Below, piece after piece: positions 42,572 through 51,090 of a DNA stretch of 64,000 bases. The DNA lies in contig NZ_CP163443.1 in NCBI RefSeq assembly GCF_041053055.1, forward strand, positions 1,736,001 to 1,800,000, read 5' to 3'. Position numbers and translations under genes: made by a program. The notes under the pieces are model-generated. The model searched no databases. It had not been told where the DNA came from and was given only the letters and a program-made list of their open reading frames with translations. Origin of the DNA: Streptomyces sp. R41 (GTDB taxonomy: Bacteria > Actinomycetota > Actinomycetes > Streptomycetales > Streptomycetaceae). Within the stretch, counting starts at the first letter, position 1. The number at the start of each line of letters is the position of its first letter.

Positions 42572-44263
42572 ATGTCAGAGACGAAGAGCCCGCTGCCCCG
42601 AGAGGTCGCCGACGCCTATGTCGACGATCTCATCGCCCTCGACCCGGTTCTCGGTACGTACCTCGGTGTGAAGGAGAGCTACAGCAAGCTCCCCGACACC
42701 TCGCCCGCCGGCCAGGAGGCCGTCGCCGAGCTGGCGCGGGCGACCCTCGCGCGGCTGGACGAGGCGGAGCGGCAGCCCGGCGCCGACCGTGACATAGAGC
42801 GCCGCTGCGCCCGGCTGCTGCGCGAGCGCCTCACCGCCGAACTCGCCGTTCACGACGCCGGCGAGGGCCTGCGGTCGGTCGGCAACCTGCACACGGCGGC
42901 GCACGGGGTGCGGCAGGTCTTCACCCTCACGCCGACCGATACGGACGAGGACTGGGCCGCGATCGCCGAGCGGTTGCGCGCGGTGCCGGCCGCGCTGGAG
43001 GGGTACCGCGAGTCCCTCGCACTCGGTCTGGACCGCAAGCTGTACGCGGGCCCGCGCCCGACCGCGACCTTCATCGAGCAGCTCACCGAGTGGTCGGACA
43101 CCGACGGGCAGGGCCTCGGCTGGTTCGAGGACTTCGCGTCGGCGGGCCCCGACGCGCTGCGCGACGAGCTGGACACGGCCGCCCGCACCGCCACCGAGGC
43201 GCTGGTGGCCCTGCGGGACTGGATGCGCGACGTGTACGCGCCCACGATCGAGGGCGCGCCCAACACGGTGGGCCGTGAGCGCTACGCGCGTCTGGCACGC
43301 TACTTCAACGGTACGGATCTGGACCTCGACGAGGCGTACGCGTACGGCTGGGCCGAGTACCACCGGCTGCTCGCCGAGATGAAGGCCGAGGCCGAGAAGA
43401 TCCTGCCCGGCGCCGAGACTCCGTGGGTGGCGCTCGCGCACCTCGACGAGCACGGCAAGCACATCGAGGGGGTCGACGAGGTCCAGGCCTGGCTTCAGAG
43501 CCTGATGGACGAGGCGATCGAGGCCCTGGACGGCACGCACTTCGAACTCGCCGAACCGGTACGGAAGGTGGAGTCCCGCATCGCGCCGCCCGGCGGTGCG
43601 GCCGCCCCGTACTACACCGCGCCGTCGGCGGACTTCTCGCGCCCCGGCCGTACGTGGCTGCCCACGATGGGGCAGACCCGCTTCCCCGTCTACGACCTCG
43701 TCTCGACCTGGTACCACGAAGGCGTGCCGGGGCATCACCTGCAGCTCGCGCAGTGGGTGTACATCGTCGAGGACCTGTCCCGCTACCAGGCCACCGTCGG
43801 CCGGGTCAGCGCCAACTGCGAGGGCTGGGCGCTCTATGCGGAGCGCCTGATGGACGAGCTGGGCTTCCTGACGGACGCCGAGCAGCGGCTCGGTTACCTC
43901 GACGCGCAGATGATGCGCGCCGCCCGGGTCATCGTCGACATCGGCATGCACCTGGAACTGGAGATTCCGGCCGACTCGCCCTTCCACCCGGGCGAGCGGT
44001 GGACCCCTGAGCTGGCGCAGGAGTTCTTCGGCGCGCACAGCAGCCGTCCGGCGGACTTCGTGGAGAGCGAGCTGACCCGCTACCTCACCATCCCCGGTCA
44101 GGCCATCGGCTACAAGCTCGGCGAGCGTGCCTGGCTGCTGGGCCGCGAGAACGCGAAGAAGCGCCACGGCGACGCCTTCGACGCGAAGGCCTGGCACATG
44201 GCTGCCCTGTCCCAGGGCTCCCTGGGCCTGGACGACCTGGTGGACGAGCTGTCCCAGCTCTGA
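42572..44263 (+). CDS. DUF885-family metallopeptidase-like protein
   Basis: A 563-residue cytoplasmic protein of the DUF885 family. The zinc-site motif is HEGVPGHH (His382 onward), like HExxH with inserted residues, followed by GWALYAERLMDELG, which supplies the third ligand glutamate. No signal peptide. Members are thought to be peptidases, but substrates are poorly known. ATG 42572. A strong hairpin follows the stop. Confidence 0.87.
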   Translation: MSETKSPLPREVADAYVDDLIALDPVLGTYLGVKESYSKLPDTSPAGQEAVAELARATLARLDEAERQPGADRDIERRCARLLRERLTAELAVHDAGEGLRSVGNLHTAAHGVRQVFTLTPTDTDEDWAAIAERLRAVPAALEGYRESLALGLDRKLYAGPRPTATFIEQLTEWSDTDGQGLGWFEDFASAGPDALRDELDTAARTATEALVALRDWMRDVYAPTIEGAPNTVGRERYARLARYFNGTDLDLDEAYAYGWAEYHRLLAEMKAEAEKILPGAETPWVALAHLDEHGKHIEGVDEVQAWLQSLMDEAIEALDGTHFELAEPVRKVESRIAPPGGAAAPYYTAPSADFSRPGRTWLPTMGQTRFPVYDLVSTWYHEGVPGHHLQLAQWVYIVEDLSRYQATVGRVSANCEGWALYAERLMDELGFLTDAEQRLGYLDAQMMRAARVIVDIGMHLELEIPADSPFHPGERWTPELAQEFFGAHSSRPADFVESELTRYLTIPGQAIGYKLGERAWLLGRENAKKRHGDAFDAKAWHMAALSQGSLGLDDLVDELSQL

Positions 44264-44273
44264 CGAGACTCGC

Positions 44274-44299
44274 GGCGGCCGGGCTCACGCCCGGCCGCC
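44274..44299 (+). terminator. Terminator hairpin after the DUF885 gene
   Basis: 11-bp stem GGCGGCCGGGC / GCCCGGCCGCC, loop TCAC. Confidence 0.75.
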
Positions 44300-44345
44300 A
44301 TGGGTCGTCCTCCCGTCACCGGGCCTCCGTGATCGACCGCGGGCG

Positions 44346-45191
44346 TCAGCGGCGGAATCCGCCCTCCGAGTTGATGACCTCCCCGGTGATCCACGCCGCC
44401 TCGTCCGTGGCGAGCCATGCGATGAGCCGCGCGGGATCGTCCGGCTGCCCCCAGTGTCCGGCGGGAAACATCGCCGCGACGGCCGAGTGGGCGTCGCCCG
44501 TCAGGTAACCGGTGTCCACAGGCCCGGGGTTGACGGTGTTCACGGTGATCGTGTGCTCGGCGAGGGTGGTCGCCAGCGACCGGGTGATCGACGCCAGGGC
44601 GCCCTTCTGCAAGGCGTACGCGATCTCGCCCGGCATGCCGCCGGCGATGTCCTGGCCGGAGGTCATCATGACGACGCGGCCGCCCGGCTTGCCCGGCGGC
44701 CCTGCGGCCCGGAGTCGGACGTAGGCCTGGACGAGGAGGATCACCGAGCGGGTGTCGACCGCCCAGTGGGCGTCGAGCATCGCGGCGTCGATGGTGTCGA
44801 GGGTGCCGTCCGACCCGCTCAACGCGTGGTTGGCGACGAGGATGTCGACACTTCCGCCGAGCGCGTCCGCGGCCGTCCTGATCAGCCGGGCCGCCGCCGT
44901 CGGGTCGGACAGGTCGCCCGGCCCCTCGACGACCCGGGCCGCGGGGTCGCCGAGCGCCTCGCGCACCGCGGCGGCCACCTCCTCGGGGCGGTCGGCACCC
45001 CACGGCATCGCGGCATCGTGCGGCACGTGGTGGTGCAGATACACGCTCGCCCCGTACGCGGCGAGCCGACGGGCCACGGCACAGCCGATCCCTCCGCGTC
45101 TGCCCGCCCCGGTGACAAGGGCGGTCCGGCCGCGCAGCGGGAGCACGTCTCGACGGAGTTCTTCGGGGGTGGGGTACGGGAGTTGGGGCAT
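44346..45191 (-). CDS. SDR-family oxidoreductase
   Basis: A 281-residue short-chain dehydrogenase. The cofactor motif is TALVTGAGRRGGIGCAVARR, the structural motif NHALSG replaces the usual NNAG, and the catalytic pair is Tyr/Lys in YALQKGAL with a Ser in MMTSGQD. It ends with the usual ITGEVINSEGGF. Substrate unknown. ATG 45191. Confidence 0.87.
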   Translation of the reverse strand: MPQLPYPTPEELRRDVLPLRGRTALVTGAGRRGGIGCAVARRLAAYGASVYLHHHVPHDAAMPWGADRPEEVAAAVREALGDPAARVVEGPGDLSDPTAAARLIRTAADALGGSVDILVANHALSGSDGTLDTIDAAMLDAHWAVDTRSVILLVQAYVRLRAAGPPGKPGGRVVMMTSGQDIAGGMPGEIAYALQKGALASITRSLATTLAEHTITVNTVNPGPVDTGYLTGDAHSAVAAMFPAGHWGQPDDPARLIAWLATDEAAWITGEVINSEGGFRR

Positions 45192-45218
45192 GACGGACCA
45201 TGATGAGCGGTGTGCGGT

Positions 45219-45248
45219 CGTGGTGCACGTGAATTCCCGCGCACCACG
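45219..45248 (-). terminator. Hairpin between Imm21-like and SDR genes
   Basis: 8-bp stem CGTGGTGC / GCACCACG with a 14-nt loop, between two minus-strand genes. Confidence 0.45.
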
Positions 45249-45255
45249 CCCTTCC

Positions 45256-45771
45256 TCAGGACGTCAGCCGGCGCAGTTGTACGAGGCCCAGCCACGTCTC
45301 GGGTCCCGGCTCCACGTACGCCGCGCGCACCCCGTACCGCCCCGGCTCCAGCGCGACCCTCAGGTGGTCCGTGCGCGCCGAAGCAGTTCCCGGCCAGGCC
45401 GCGTCGAAGAGGACCACGGGACCGGGCACGTTCCACTGCACCTCCGGCTCCCACACCGCCGCCGCCAGCGCCGCGGGGACACCGGAGAGCAGTTCGTCCT
45501 CCGACTCGGCGGCGCACCACCGTACGAAGGTGCCGTGCTCGGGCAGGTAGGAGGTCGACGCGGGCTCGTCCCCGAGGACCAGGGCCCTGGTGTCGCCGAC
45601 GGGCACGAGGCCGATGAACCCGTCGACGTCACAGGCCCGGTCGTAGTCCGAGGACATGTCGTCGCCGTCGGCCCCCGACCAGAACGGCAGCACGACTTCC
45701 GGGATCGCTATGAGCGGTCCGCCGCCCGACTCCACCCACTCGACCGCACCCGGGTCCGCGTATCTGGCCAT
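45256..45771 (-). CDS. Imm21-like immunity protein
   Basis: A 171-residue acidic protein that resembles the Imm21 family of polymorphic-toxin immunity proteins. Features are WVESGGGPLIAIPE at the start, DYDRACDVDGFIGLVPVGD and ALVLGDEPASTSYLP. No toxin gene adjoins it, so it is an orphan, perhaps protecting against toxins of competitors. ATG 45771. Family call from memory of the pattern. Confidence 0.68.
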   Translation of the reverse strand: MARYADPGAVEWVESGGGPLIAIPEVVLPFWSGADGDDMSSDYDRACDVDGFIGLVPVGDTRALVLGDEPASTSYLPEHGTFVRWCAAESEDELLSGVPAALAAAVWEPEVQWNVPGPVVLFDAAWPGTASARTDHLRVALEPGRYGVRAAYVEPGPETWLGLVQLRRLTS

Positions 45772-45805
45772 GCGCAGAAGCTACACGGCTGGAATCCCGA
45801 GTCGG

Positions 45806-46324
45806 TCAGCAGCCGCAGTCCTCCGCGTCGACCGGCGCCGTCAGCGGGTCCGCGGCGCGCCGCTCTCGTCCCTCCCAGGTCTGGAACTCGAAGCCCTCGC
45901 GTGCCCAGTACTCGAAGCCGCCGAGCATCTCCTTGACCTGGAAGCCGAGTTCGGCGAGGGCGAGGGCGGCGCGGGTCGCGCCGTTGCAGCCGGGGCCCCA
46001 GCAGTACGTGACGACGGGCACCGACTTGTCGAGGAGCTGTTCGGCGTGCTCGGGGATGAGCGCGGTGGGCAGGTGGATCGCGCCGGGGATGTGTCCCTGG
46101 TCCCACGACTCGGTGGAGCGGGAGTCGAGGACGACGAAGCCGGGGTCGCCGTCGGCGGCGAGGGCGGCGGCGACGTCGGACACGTCGGCGTGGAAGGCGA
46201 GGCTCGCGCCGAAGTAGGCGGCGGCCGCGGCCGGGGACGCCGGCGCGACGCGCAGAACGGGGTTCGTCACCGTCACGGAGCTGGTCGCGGCGCCGGTCAC
46301 AGCGGTGTCAGCGGTCACAGTCAT
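45806..46324 (-). CDS. Rhodanese-domain protein
   Basis: A 172-residue single rhodanese domain. The active-site loop is YCWGPGCNGATRAA, with VVLDSRSTESWDQGHIPGAIHLP upstream as the CH2A-like region. It could carry persulfide sulfur. The C-terminal DCGC adds two cysteines. ATG 46324 rather than an upstream codon because homology starts there. Divergent from an Lrp regulator with a palindrome between them. Confidence 0.88.
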   Translation of the reverse strand: MTVTADTAVTGAATSSVTVTNPVLRVAPASPAAAAAYFGASLAFHADVSDVAAALAADGDPGFVVLDSRSTESWDQGHIPGAIHLPTALIPEHAEQLLDKSVPVVTYCWGPGCNGATRAALALAELGFQVKEMLGGFEYWAREGFEFQTWEGRERRAADPLTAPVDAEDCGC

Positions 46325-46459
46325 GGTCTGGCCTTCCCTCCTGGGTCCCGCGGATCCGGTGCCGCTGCGCGCACACCAGGTGCCGCTTCCGGCATCCTCC
46401 GGTGCTTCTTCCGCACCGGCCCAGCGGGACTTCCTGGCCAAAAATCTACGTCCGGTGAT

Positions 46460-46475
46460 CCACTTCCTGAAGTGG
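46460..46475. promoter_or_regulatory. Palindrome between rhodanese and Lrp genes
   Basis: CCACTTC, CT, GAAGTGG: perfect 7-bp arms in the 205-bp divergent gap, 54 bp before the Lrp start. Probable binding site of the Lrp protein. Confidence 0.55.
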
Positions 46476-46529
46476 CGATCCACGGCATCACTCTTGATCG
46501 GCCGGGGATTTCCCTGCTATCCATCGCAC

Positions 46530-46976
46530 ATGACCGCGTATTCCCCGGACGCCACCGACTGGCGCATCCTCGATGTCCTCCAGCGCGAGGGCCGGTCCAG
46601 TTTCGCCGAGCTGGCCCGGGCCGTCTCCATGTCCGCGAGCGCGGTCACCGAGCGGGTACGGCGCCTGGAGGAGGCGGGGGTGATCCAGGGATACGCGGCT
46701 GTCGTCGACCCGGAGAGCCTGGGCCTGCCGATCCTCGCGTTCGTCCGCCTCAGGTACCCCAACGGCAACTACAAGCCGTTCCACGACCTGGTAGAGGCGA
46801 CGCCCGAGATCCTGGAGGCGCACCACGTCACGGGCGACGACTGCTTCGTCATCAAGGTCGCGGCGCGCTCGATGAGCCACCTGGAGGAGGTGTCGGGAAG
46901 GATCGGTGCCCTGGGTTCGGTCACGACGAGTGTCGTGTACTCCTCACCACTGCCGCGGCGGCCGCTGGGCCACTGA
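46530..46976 (+). CDS. Lrp/AsnC-family transcriptional regulator
   Basis: A 148-residue regulator with helix-turn-helix (about 10-60: VLQREGRSSFAELARAVSMS) and RAM domain (about 70-140). Divergent from the rhodanese gene, an arrangement often conserved in actinobacteria as far as I recall, which suggests control by a sulfur amino acid. ATG 46530. Confidence 0.88.
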   Translation: MTAYSPDATDWRILDVLQREGRSSFAELARAVSMSASAVTERVRRLEEAGVIQGYAAVVDPESLGLPILAFVRLRYPNGNYKPFHDLVEATPEILEAHHVTGDDCFVIKVAARSMSHLEEVSGRIGALGSVTTSVVYSSPLPRRPLGH

Positions 46977-47068
46977 GCCGGGCCCTGTGGGCCGGACCTT
47001 GCCGGTCGGGCCCTTTCGGACCTTGCCGGTCAGGCCTTGGCGCACGGGGCCTCGTCAGCCGGGCCTCG

Positions 47069-47293
47069 TCAGTCGTCGACGCCCCGCTGCCGCACGGCCG
47101 ACCCCGTTCTCCCCTTCACCACCTCCAGCTGGGCGTGGATGCGCCGGCGCAGGTCCGCGACGTGGCTGACGATGCCGACGCTGCGATCGCGCTCCCCCAG
47201 TGAGTCGAGGACGTCGAGAACCTCATCGAGGGTCTGGTCGTCGAGACTGCCGAAGCCCTCGTCGATGAACAGGGCGTCGGAGATTCGGGCCCT
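47069..47293 (-). pseudogene. C-terminal stub of an SbcC-like nuclease ATPase
   Basis: About 73 residues remain: ISDALFIDEGFGSLDDQTLD is the Walker B/D-loop of the SbcC/Rad50 head, followed by VGIVSHVADLRRRI (H-loop) and a normal C-terminus. Homology stops at about 47290, where unrelated sequence begins; the first 900 or so residues are not in the window. An open frame continues to 47443, but this part is not SbcC-like. The break coincides with the start of the mobile-element remnant. Confidence 0.75.
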
Positions 47294-47309
47294 GTGGGTA
47301 CACGAATCC
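47282..47309. other. Junction of sbcC stub and mobile element, candidate att arms
   Basis: GATTCG (47282-47287) and CGAATC (47304-47309) form an inverted repeat right at the end of SbcC homology. It may be the core or arm sites of an attachment region; no direct repeat partner is visible in the window. Confidence 0.35.
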
Positions 47310-47331
47310 TGACCAGGCAAAACAGGGATTG

Positions 47332-47365
47332 AAAAGCCCCTCGGAGCGATCTCCGAGGGGCTTTT
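47332..47365. terminator. Strong bidirectional rho-independent terminator
   Basis: Perfect 14-bp stem AAAAGCCCCTCGGA / TCCGAGGGGCTTTT, loop GCGATC, with A and T runs at the two ends. Confidence 0.88.
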
Positions 47366-47509
47366 CATGCTGCCGGGGGACAAGCGGGGGATAACACGAT
47401 CAAGCGGCGCCCTGCGCCTCATCCCGAGGGTCGGCCCGAACAACCCGCAGATGCCGATCCCCTGTTACTCCCGCGCCCGAGGCGGGTGTCGCATCTTGCT
47501 GTACCTCTT

Positions 47510-48150
47510 CTACCTCATGGATTGGGGCGAGGGGCTGCTGGATTGGGGCGAGGGGCTGCGTGGGGTCTGCCTCGACTGCAGGGGCTTGCTGATCGATGGG
47601 CTTCTCAACGCCGTTGCGGCGCGGCACCAGGTCAACGGGTGCAGGTCAACGGGTGCGTTGGCGGCGGCCTGCTCGAACTGTGGCAACAGGCTGGTGTAGG
47701 TGTCGGCGGTGAGCTGGTAGCTGCTGTGGCCGAGCAGGGCTTGGATCGCTTTCATCGACAGGCCGGCGGCGAGGCTGAGTGATGCGGCGCAGTGGCGCAA
47801 GTCGTGCAGGCGGATTGGTGGCAGGCCAATGCGCTGGATGATCTGTTGAAGGCCTGGAAGACGTTTGTGGGGTGGTGGGGGCGGCCGTCGGGCCGGGTAA
47901 AGACGTAGCCGGAGGCGACATATGGTTCGTACTTCTTGGGGCGTTGGCGGTGCTTGTTCTCCCATTCGGCGCGCTGAGCTTGCTGTACGTCGCGCCAGGC
48001 AGTGAGCAGAGCCAGAGTGGCGTAGTCGAGAGCGATGGCACGACGGCCACTGCGGCTCTTGGGGGTGTCCTCCCACACGTTGTAGTTGGAGTCGGTGACG
48101 AGTTGCCCGGAGATGTAGGCGACGCCTTTGGCCATGTCGAGGCACGGGTT
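47510..48150 (-). pseudogene. Tyrosine integrase, N-terminally truncated and frameshifted
   Basis: The catalytic part of a Streptomyces element integrase. The first frame gives KGVAYISGQLVTDSNYNV and SGYVFTRPDGRPHHPTNVFQ; after an apparent 1-bp loss near 47848 a second frame gives IIQRIGLPPIRLHDLRHCAA, LLGHSSYQLTADTY and the C-terminus. The HxLRH, GH and Tyr residues are all retained, but on different frames. The N-terminal DNA-binding and first-Arg part is missing before about 48150. Non-functional as it stands. Confidence 0.85.
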
Positions 48151-48160
48151 CAGCGGCGGC

Positions 48161-48459
48161 GAAAAGGTGACGGAAGTCGGCGGGCTCGACAGCGAGTTCT
48201 CGTACTGGATCAGCGTGTCGCTGGAGCACGCCGGCTCACCGTTGCCGACGCCGCACCAGAGCGGGCCGGAGACAACCCGAGGAGCATCTGCAATCGCAAC
48301 CTGTCCGGGCGCGGCGTTCAGCTGGAACTGTCGACGGCTCAGAGGGCAGCGTTCTTCAAGGACGGCGATATGGGCATGGCCAACCGCTCCAACCGATCGG
48401 AGGAATTCAACCGGTACGTCGCTGCCGTTCAAACCGCCTACCGGCGGCTGCGTGCCTGA
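48161..48459 (+). pseudogene. Poly-gamma-glutamate hydrolase family remnant
   Basis: Only the C-terminal third is left. One frame gives VGGLDSEFSYWISVSLEHAG; after an apparent base loss near 48232 another gives LTVADAAPERAGDN and SICNRNLSGRGVQLELS, which is the characteristic family end, then RSEEFNRYVAAVQTAYRRL. Zn-dependent phage-type PGA hydrolases cleave capsule poly-glutamate. It abuts the truncated integrase in opposite orientation. The 48460-48672 gap holds no gene. Confidence 0.72.
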
Positions 48460-48672
48460 GCCCTGCATGTGGCCCGCCGCCGACTTCCGCTAGCAGGTAC
48501 GACCTGTGAGGCCTTCGGATGCTGACGCATGGAGCGTGCACTCGGGATGTACGCAGCGCGTGTGTCAGGGCCGCCGTTTCTGTTTCAGTTAATGTGTGGA
48601 CATGCCGGGCGGATGGGTGTGTGCCAGCGTCCGCACGGACGGCTTCGGCACCAGCGACGCCAGGGGGTGAGA

Positions 48673-49075
48673 ATGTCTCGCGGACGGGCGAATTCCGACT
48701 CTCTGACGGCGGTACGTGCGGCAGGTCTCGCCATCCGAAACTGGCCCGGTGCGGCCGCGCTGACTGTCGCGATTGTGGTTTCCATTCGCGACGCTGACCG
48801 CGACGGGCCTGCATGTGATTGCGGGCCTGGCAACCTCAACGAGCGTGATCGTGGCGGCGACGGTCGGTCTTCTGATACTCGGCCTTGCCGCAGCGGTCGC
48901 ATCCCTGGTGCTCCGCTCAGCCGTGTTCCTGGCCAAGGTCGACAAGCACGGGCAGGAGGGTGCCGTCGGACCGGCCGTTCATGTCTCTGGCAACATTCCT
49001 CCGGCCGCGGCCTCCAACCCCGGCTCGATCACCCCCGAGGTGGAGACCGAGGACACGACGGAGGTATGGGAGTGA
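48673..49075 (+). pseudogene. Small membrane protein, frameshifted
   Basis: ATG 48673 behind GGGGGTGAG opens MSRGRANSDSLTAVRAAG and continues LTVAIVV. A shift of one base near 48778 moves coding to the frame of FPFATLTATGLHVIAGL and two hydrophobic helices, ending DTTEVWE at 49075. The two parts make a sensible protein of about 133 residues with two or three helices. Family unknown. Its stop overlaps a GTG at 49072 (GTGA). Confidence 0.55.
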
Positions 49076-49520
49076 GCACGACCGATCCAGCCCCGTTCCG
49101 TGCGAGGACTGCCTGCGCTACCGCGAGCGCACGCACGAGGAGCGACTCGCGTTCCGGAACTTCCTGCACGAGGTCGTCCGCGCCACACACGAAGACCCGT
49201 GGTCACCCGAGATCGTGCCGCGGATCGAGGAGCAGATCGCATCAGCCCGACAGGAGATCCGCGACCATGCCCAGTCCCTGCGCGACATCTATCGCACCTT
49301 GTTCCATCGCACCCTGGCCGGACTCGCCGTGACTGCCGCGCCCGCCCTGGTGACAACGGTCTTCCCAGTCGTTTCCCCGCTCACCGTCCTGCTCTTCGGC
49401 GGCGGGCCGCTCACAGCCGTGCTTCAAGAACCGGTACGCGAACTCCTGACGCACTGGCTGAAGAAGGACCGAGGCACCAGCAGCCTCGCCTACCTCATGG
49501 ACCTGCCGAAGGCGACGTGA
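49072..49520 (+). pseudogene. Hypothetical protein with N-terminal frameshift
   Basis: GTG 49072 overlaps the previous stop and opens VSTTDPAP, but the well-coded remainder (VPCEDCLRYRERTHEERLAF, a helical region, and hydrophobic LAGLAVTAAPALVTTVFPVV) lies in another frame from about 49092. One missing base would join them into about 150 residues. Without that, the earliest ATG of the second frame is 48981. A CxxC and two hydrophobic segments are visible; family unknown. The 49521-49704 gap holds no gene. Confidence 0.5.
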
Positions 49521-49704
49521 GCTTGCGATTGAGCACCTCGCGATCGAAGGCCTATCGCCGATCGCCTGGGCACCCGCGCGCCTTACGAAGAGGCCGCAGG
49601 TCAGCTGGGACGCGGGTCATCACCAAGAGCGAGCGTTCCGCAAAATGACGCAACGGCAGGACGTCTGCGGGCCATGAGCAACTCTGGCCGGGCTCCGACA
49701 GGCC

Positions 49705-50808
49705 TTAGTTATTGGCTGCCTTGCGGAGGGCCGTGATGCACGTGGCGATGGCCGTCTGGAGTTCCTCCAGGCGCTGAAGCATGTCGTCCTCATAGATGGT
49801 GTCGATGTCTTCCACGTCGTCGAAGGTCAATTCCTCGAAGACCTTCGTCGCCTTCTGCAGGCTGCTGTAGAACTTCGAACGGCGCTCCTGAACGCGGAGT
49901 TCCGGGTCGGCCTCGACGGTCTGGACGACGAGATCCTTCACGCTGTCGTACGCCTCCGAGGCCCACTGCCCGGCCTCTTCGTCGTCGTCCAGCTCATCGA
50001 TGAGGGACAGATGACGCTCGGCCTCCGCGCGGAGTTCAGCGGGGGCGTCGATCGTCTGCCCGGCCGGGGTCTTGACCTGGCCGTTCTCGACGATCCCGCG
50101 GACATAGCCGATCCGGCTGGCCGCCTGCGTCGCGCTGGCGACGGCCTTCTTCAGCTCGTCGGTGCGGGCGATGTCGCGGGCCAGCTCGGTCTGCAGGGCC
50201 GGGTCCTCCTTCACCCGGTCGAGGAGTGCGGTCCGCGCGGCCTGGGCGGTGGAGGGGTCGGCGAGGATTGCGGCGCGCAGCGCGGTGGGGTTCTCGGCGA
50301 CCTCCAGCGCCTTGGTCGGCCGGATGCCCTCGGCCTCGGCCGCCGCGGTGATGGCGGTGCCGCGCTCCGAGGCGGCCCTGGAACGGGAGGAGTAGTACGA
50401 CAGCCACACGTCGGAGTCCGGCAGCTCGATGTCCTTGCCCGGGACGAGCACCTCAAAGTGCGGGACAAGACCGTCGTCGGCCGCCTTGTCCCACGCCTTG
50501 TAGTAGCGCATGACCCGCTCCGCTGAGCAGCCCGCCAGCTCGGCGAACTCCTTCGCGGAGACCTTCGGCGTCTCCCCCGCCACCTGCCCGCCCGGTCGCA
50601 CGCTCCGCGCCACCTTCAGCGCGAAGGCCCAGCCGCCGGTCCGTGCGTACTCGCCGAACTCGCGGGCGTCCCGGGCCACTGCCTCCGGGATATCGAGCGA
50701 CGTGACCTCGTCCTCCGCGGCAGTTGGCTCGACCCAGAACTCCTCGTTTCCGGGCAGCCCGGCGGTGGACGGGTCGGTCGCTTCAGATGGAGGGATCACC
50801 ACGGTCAC
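49705..50808 (-). CDS. Hypothetical protein with helix-turn-helix-like region
   Basis: A 367-residue acidic, helical protein. The segment VSAKEFAELAGCSAERVMRY (about 107-126) looks like a helix-turn-helix, and later parts (residues 185-260) resemble the helical scaffolds of ParB/KorB-like proteins only loosely. No nuclease or ATPase motif. GTG 50808 chosen (MTVVIPPSEATD) with GGAAGAG upstream. It sits in the mobile-element-like zone and is a type I recall as widespread but uncharacterised in Streptomyces. Confidence 0.65.
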   Translation of the reverse strand: MTVVIPPSEATDPSTAGLPGNEEFWVEPTAAEDEVTSLDIPEAVARDAREFGEYARTGGWAFALKVARSVRPGGQVAGETPKVSAKEFAELAGCSAERVMRYYKAWDKAADDGLVPHFEVLVPGKDIELPDSDVWLSYYSSRSRAASERGTAITAAAEAEGIRPTKALEVAENPTALRAAILADPSTAQAARTALLDRVKEDPALQTELARDIARTDELKKAVASATQAASRIGYVRGIVENGQVKTPAGQTIDAPAELRAEAERHLSLIDELDDDEEAGQWASEAYDSVKDLVVQTVEADPELRVQERRSKFYSSLQKATKVFEELTFDDVEDIDTIYEDDMLQRLEELQTAIATCITALRKAANN

Positions 50809-50968
50809 GGAAACTCTTCCAGTCGGTAGGGGGCGCAAAGCGTCGTGCAGCCTATATGAACGTGCCAGTGCGGCTTTGCTCGCATTGGTTCGCGTGCACG
50901 GCAGGCAGACCACCACCCCAGACGTGCTTGGCCCGGAACTCTCCTCCTGCCTCAGCCGTTGTTGAAGT

Positions 50969-51004
50969 TGAGGCTCCGCGGCATCCCCCGTCTGCGGAGC
51001 CTCA
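50969..51004. terminator. Inverted repeat between divergent hypothetical and CoiA-like genes
   Basis: 11-bp arms TGAGGCTCCGC / GCGGAGCCTCA with a 14-nt loop, 87 bp before the CoiA-like start. Could be an attenuator, terminator or operator. Confidence 0.4.
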
Positions 51005-51090
51005 CCAGCACCTACCCTGCGAGCGGCTCGTACCCGCCTGTCCCGATGTCAGTGGTTGCCACGATGATCGGAGGTGGAGGTGGATGTCGG

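Noticed and set aside
47282..47309. tRNA 3' end as attachment site
   Set aside because: A T-loop-like string is present but no cloverleaf can be drawn upstream, and the adjoining sequence is SbcC coding.
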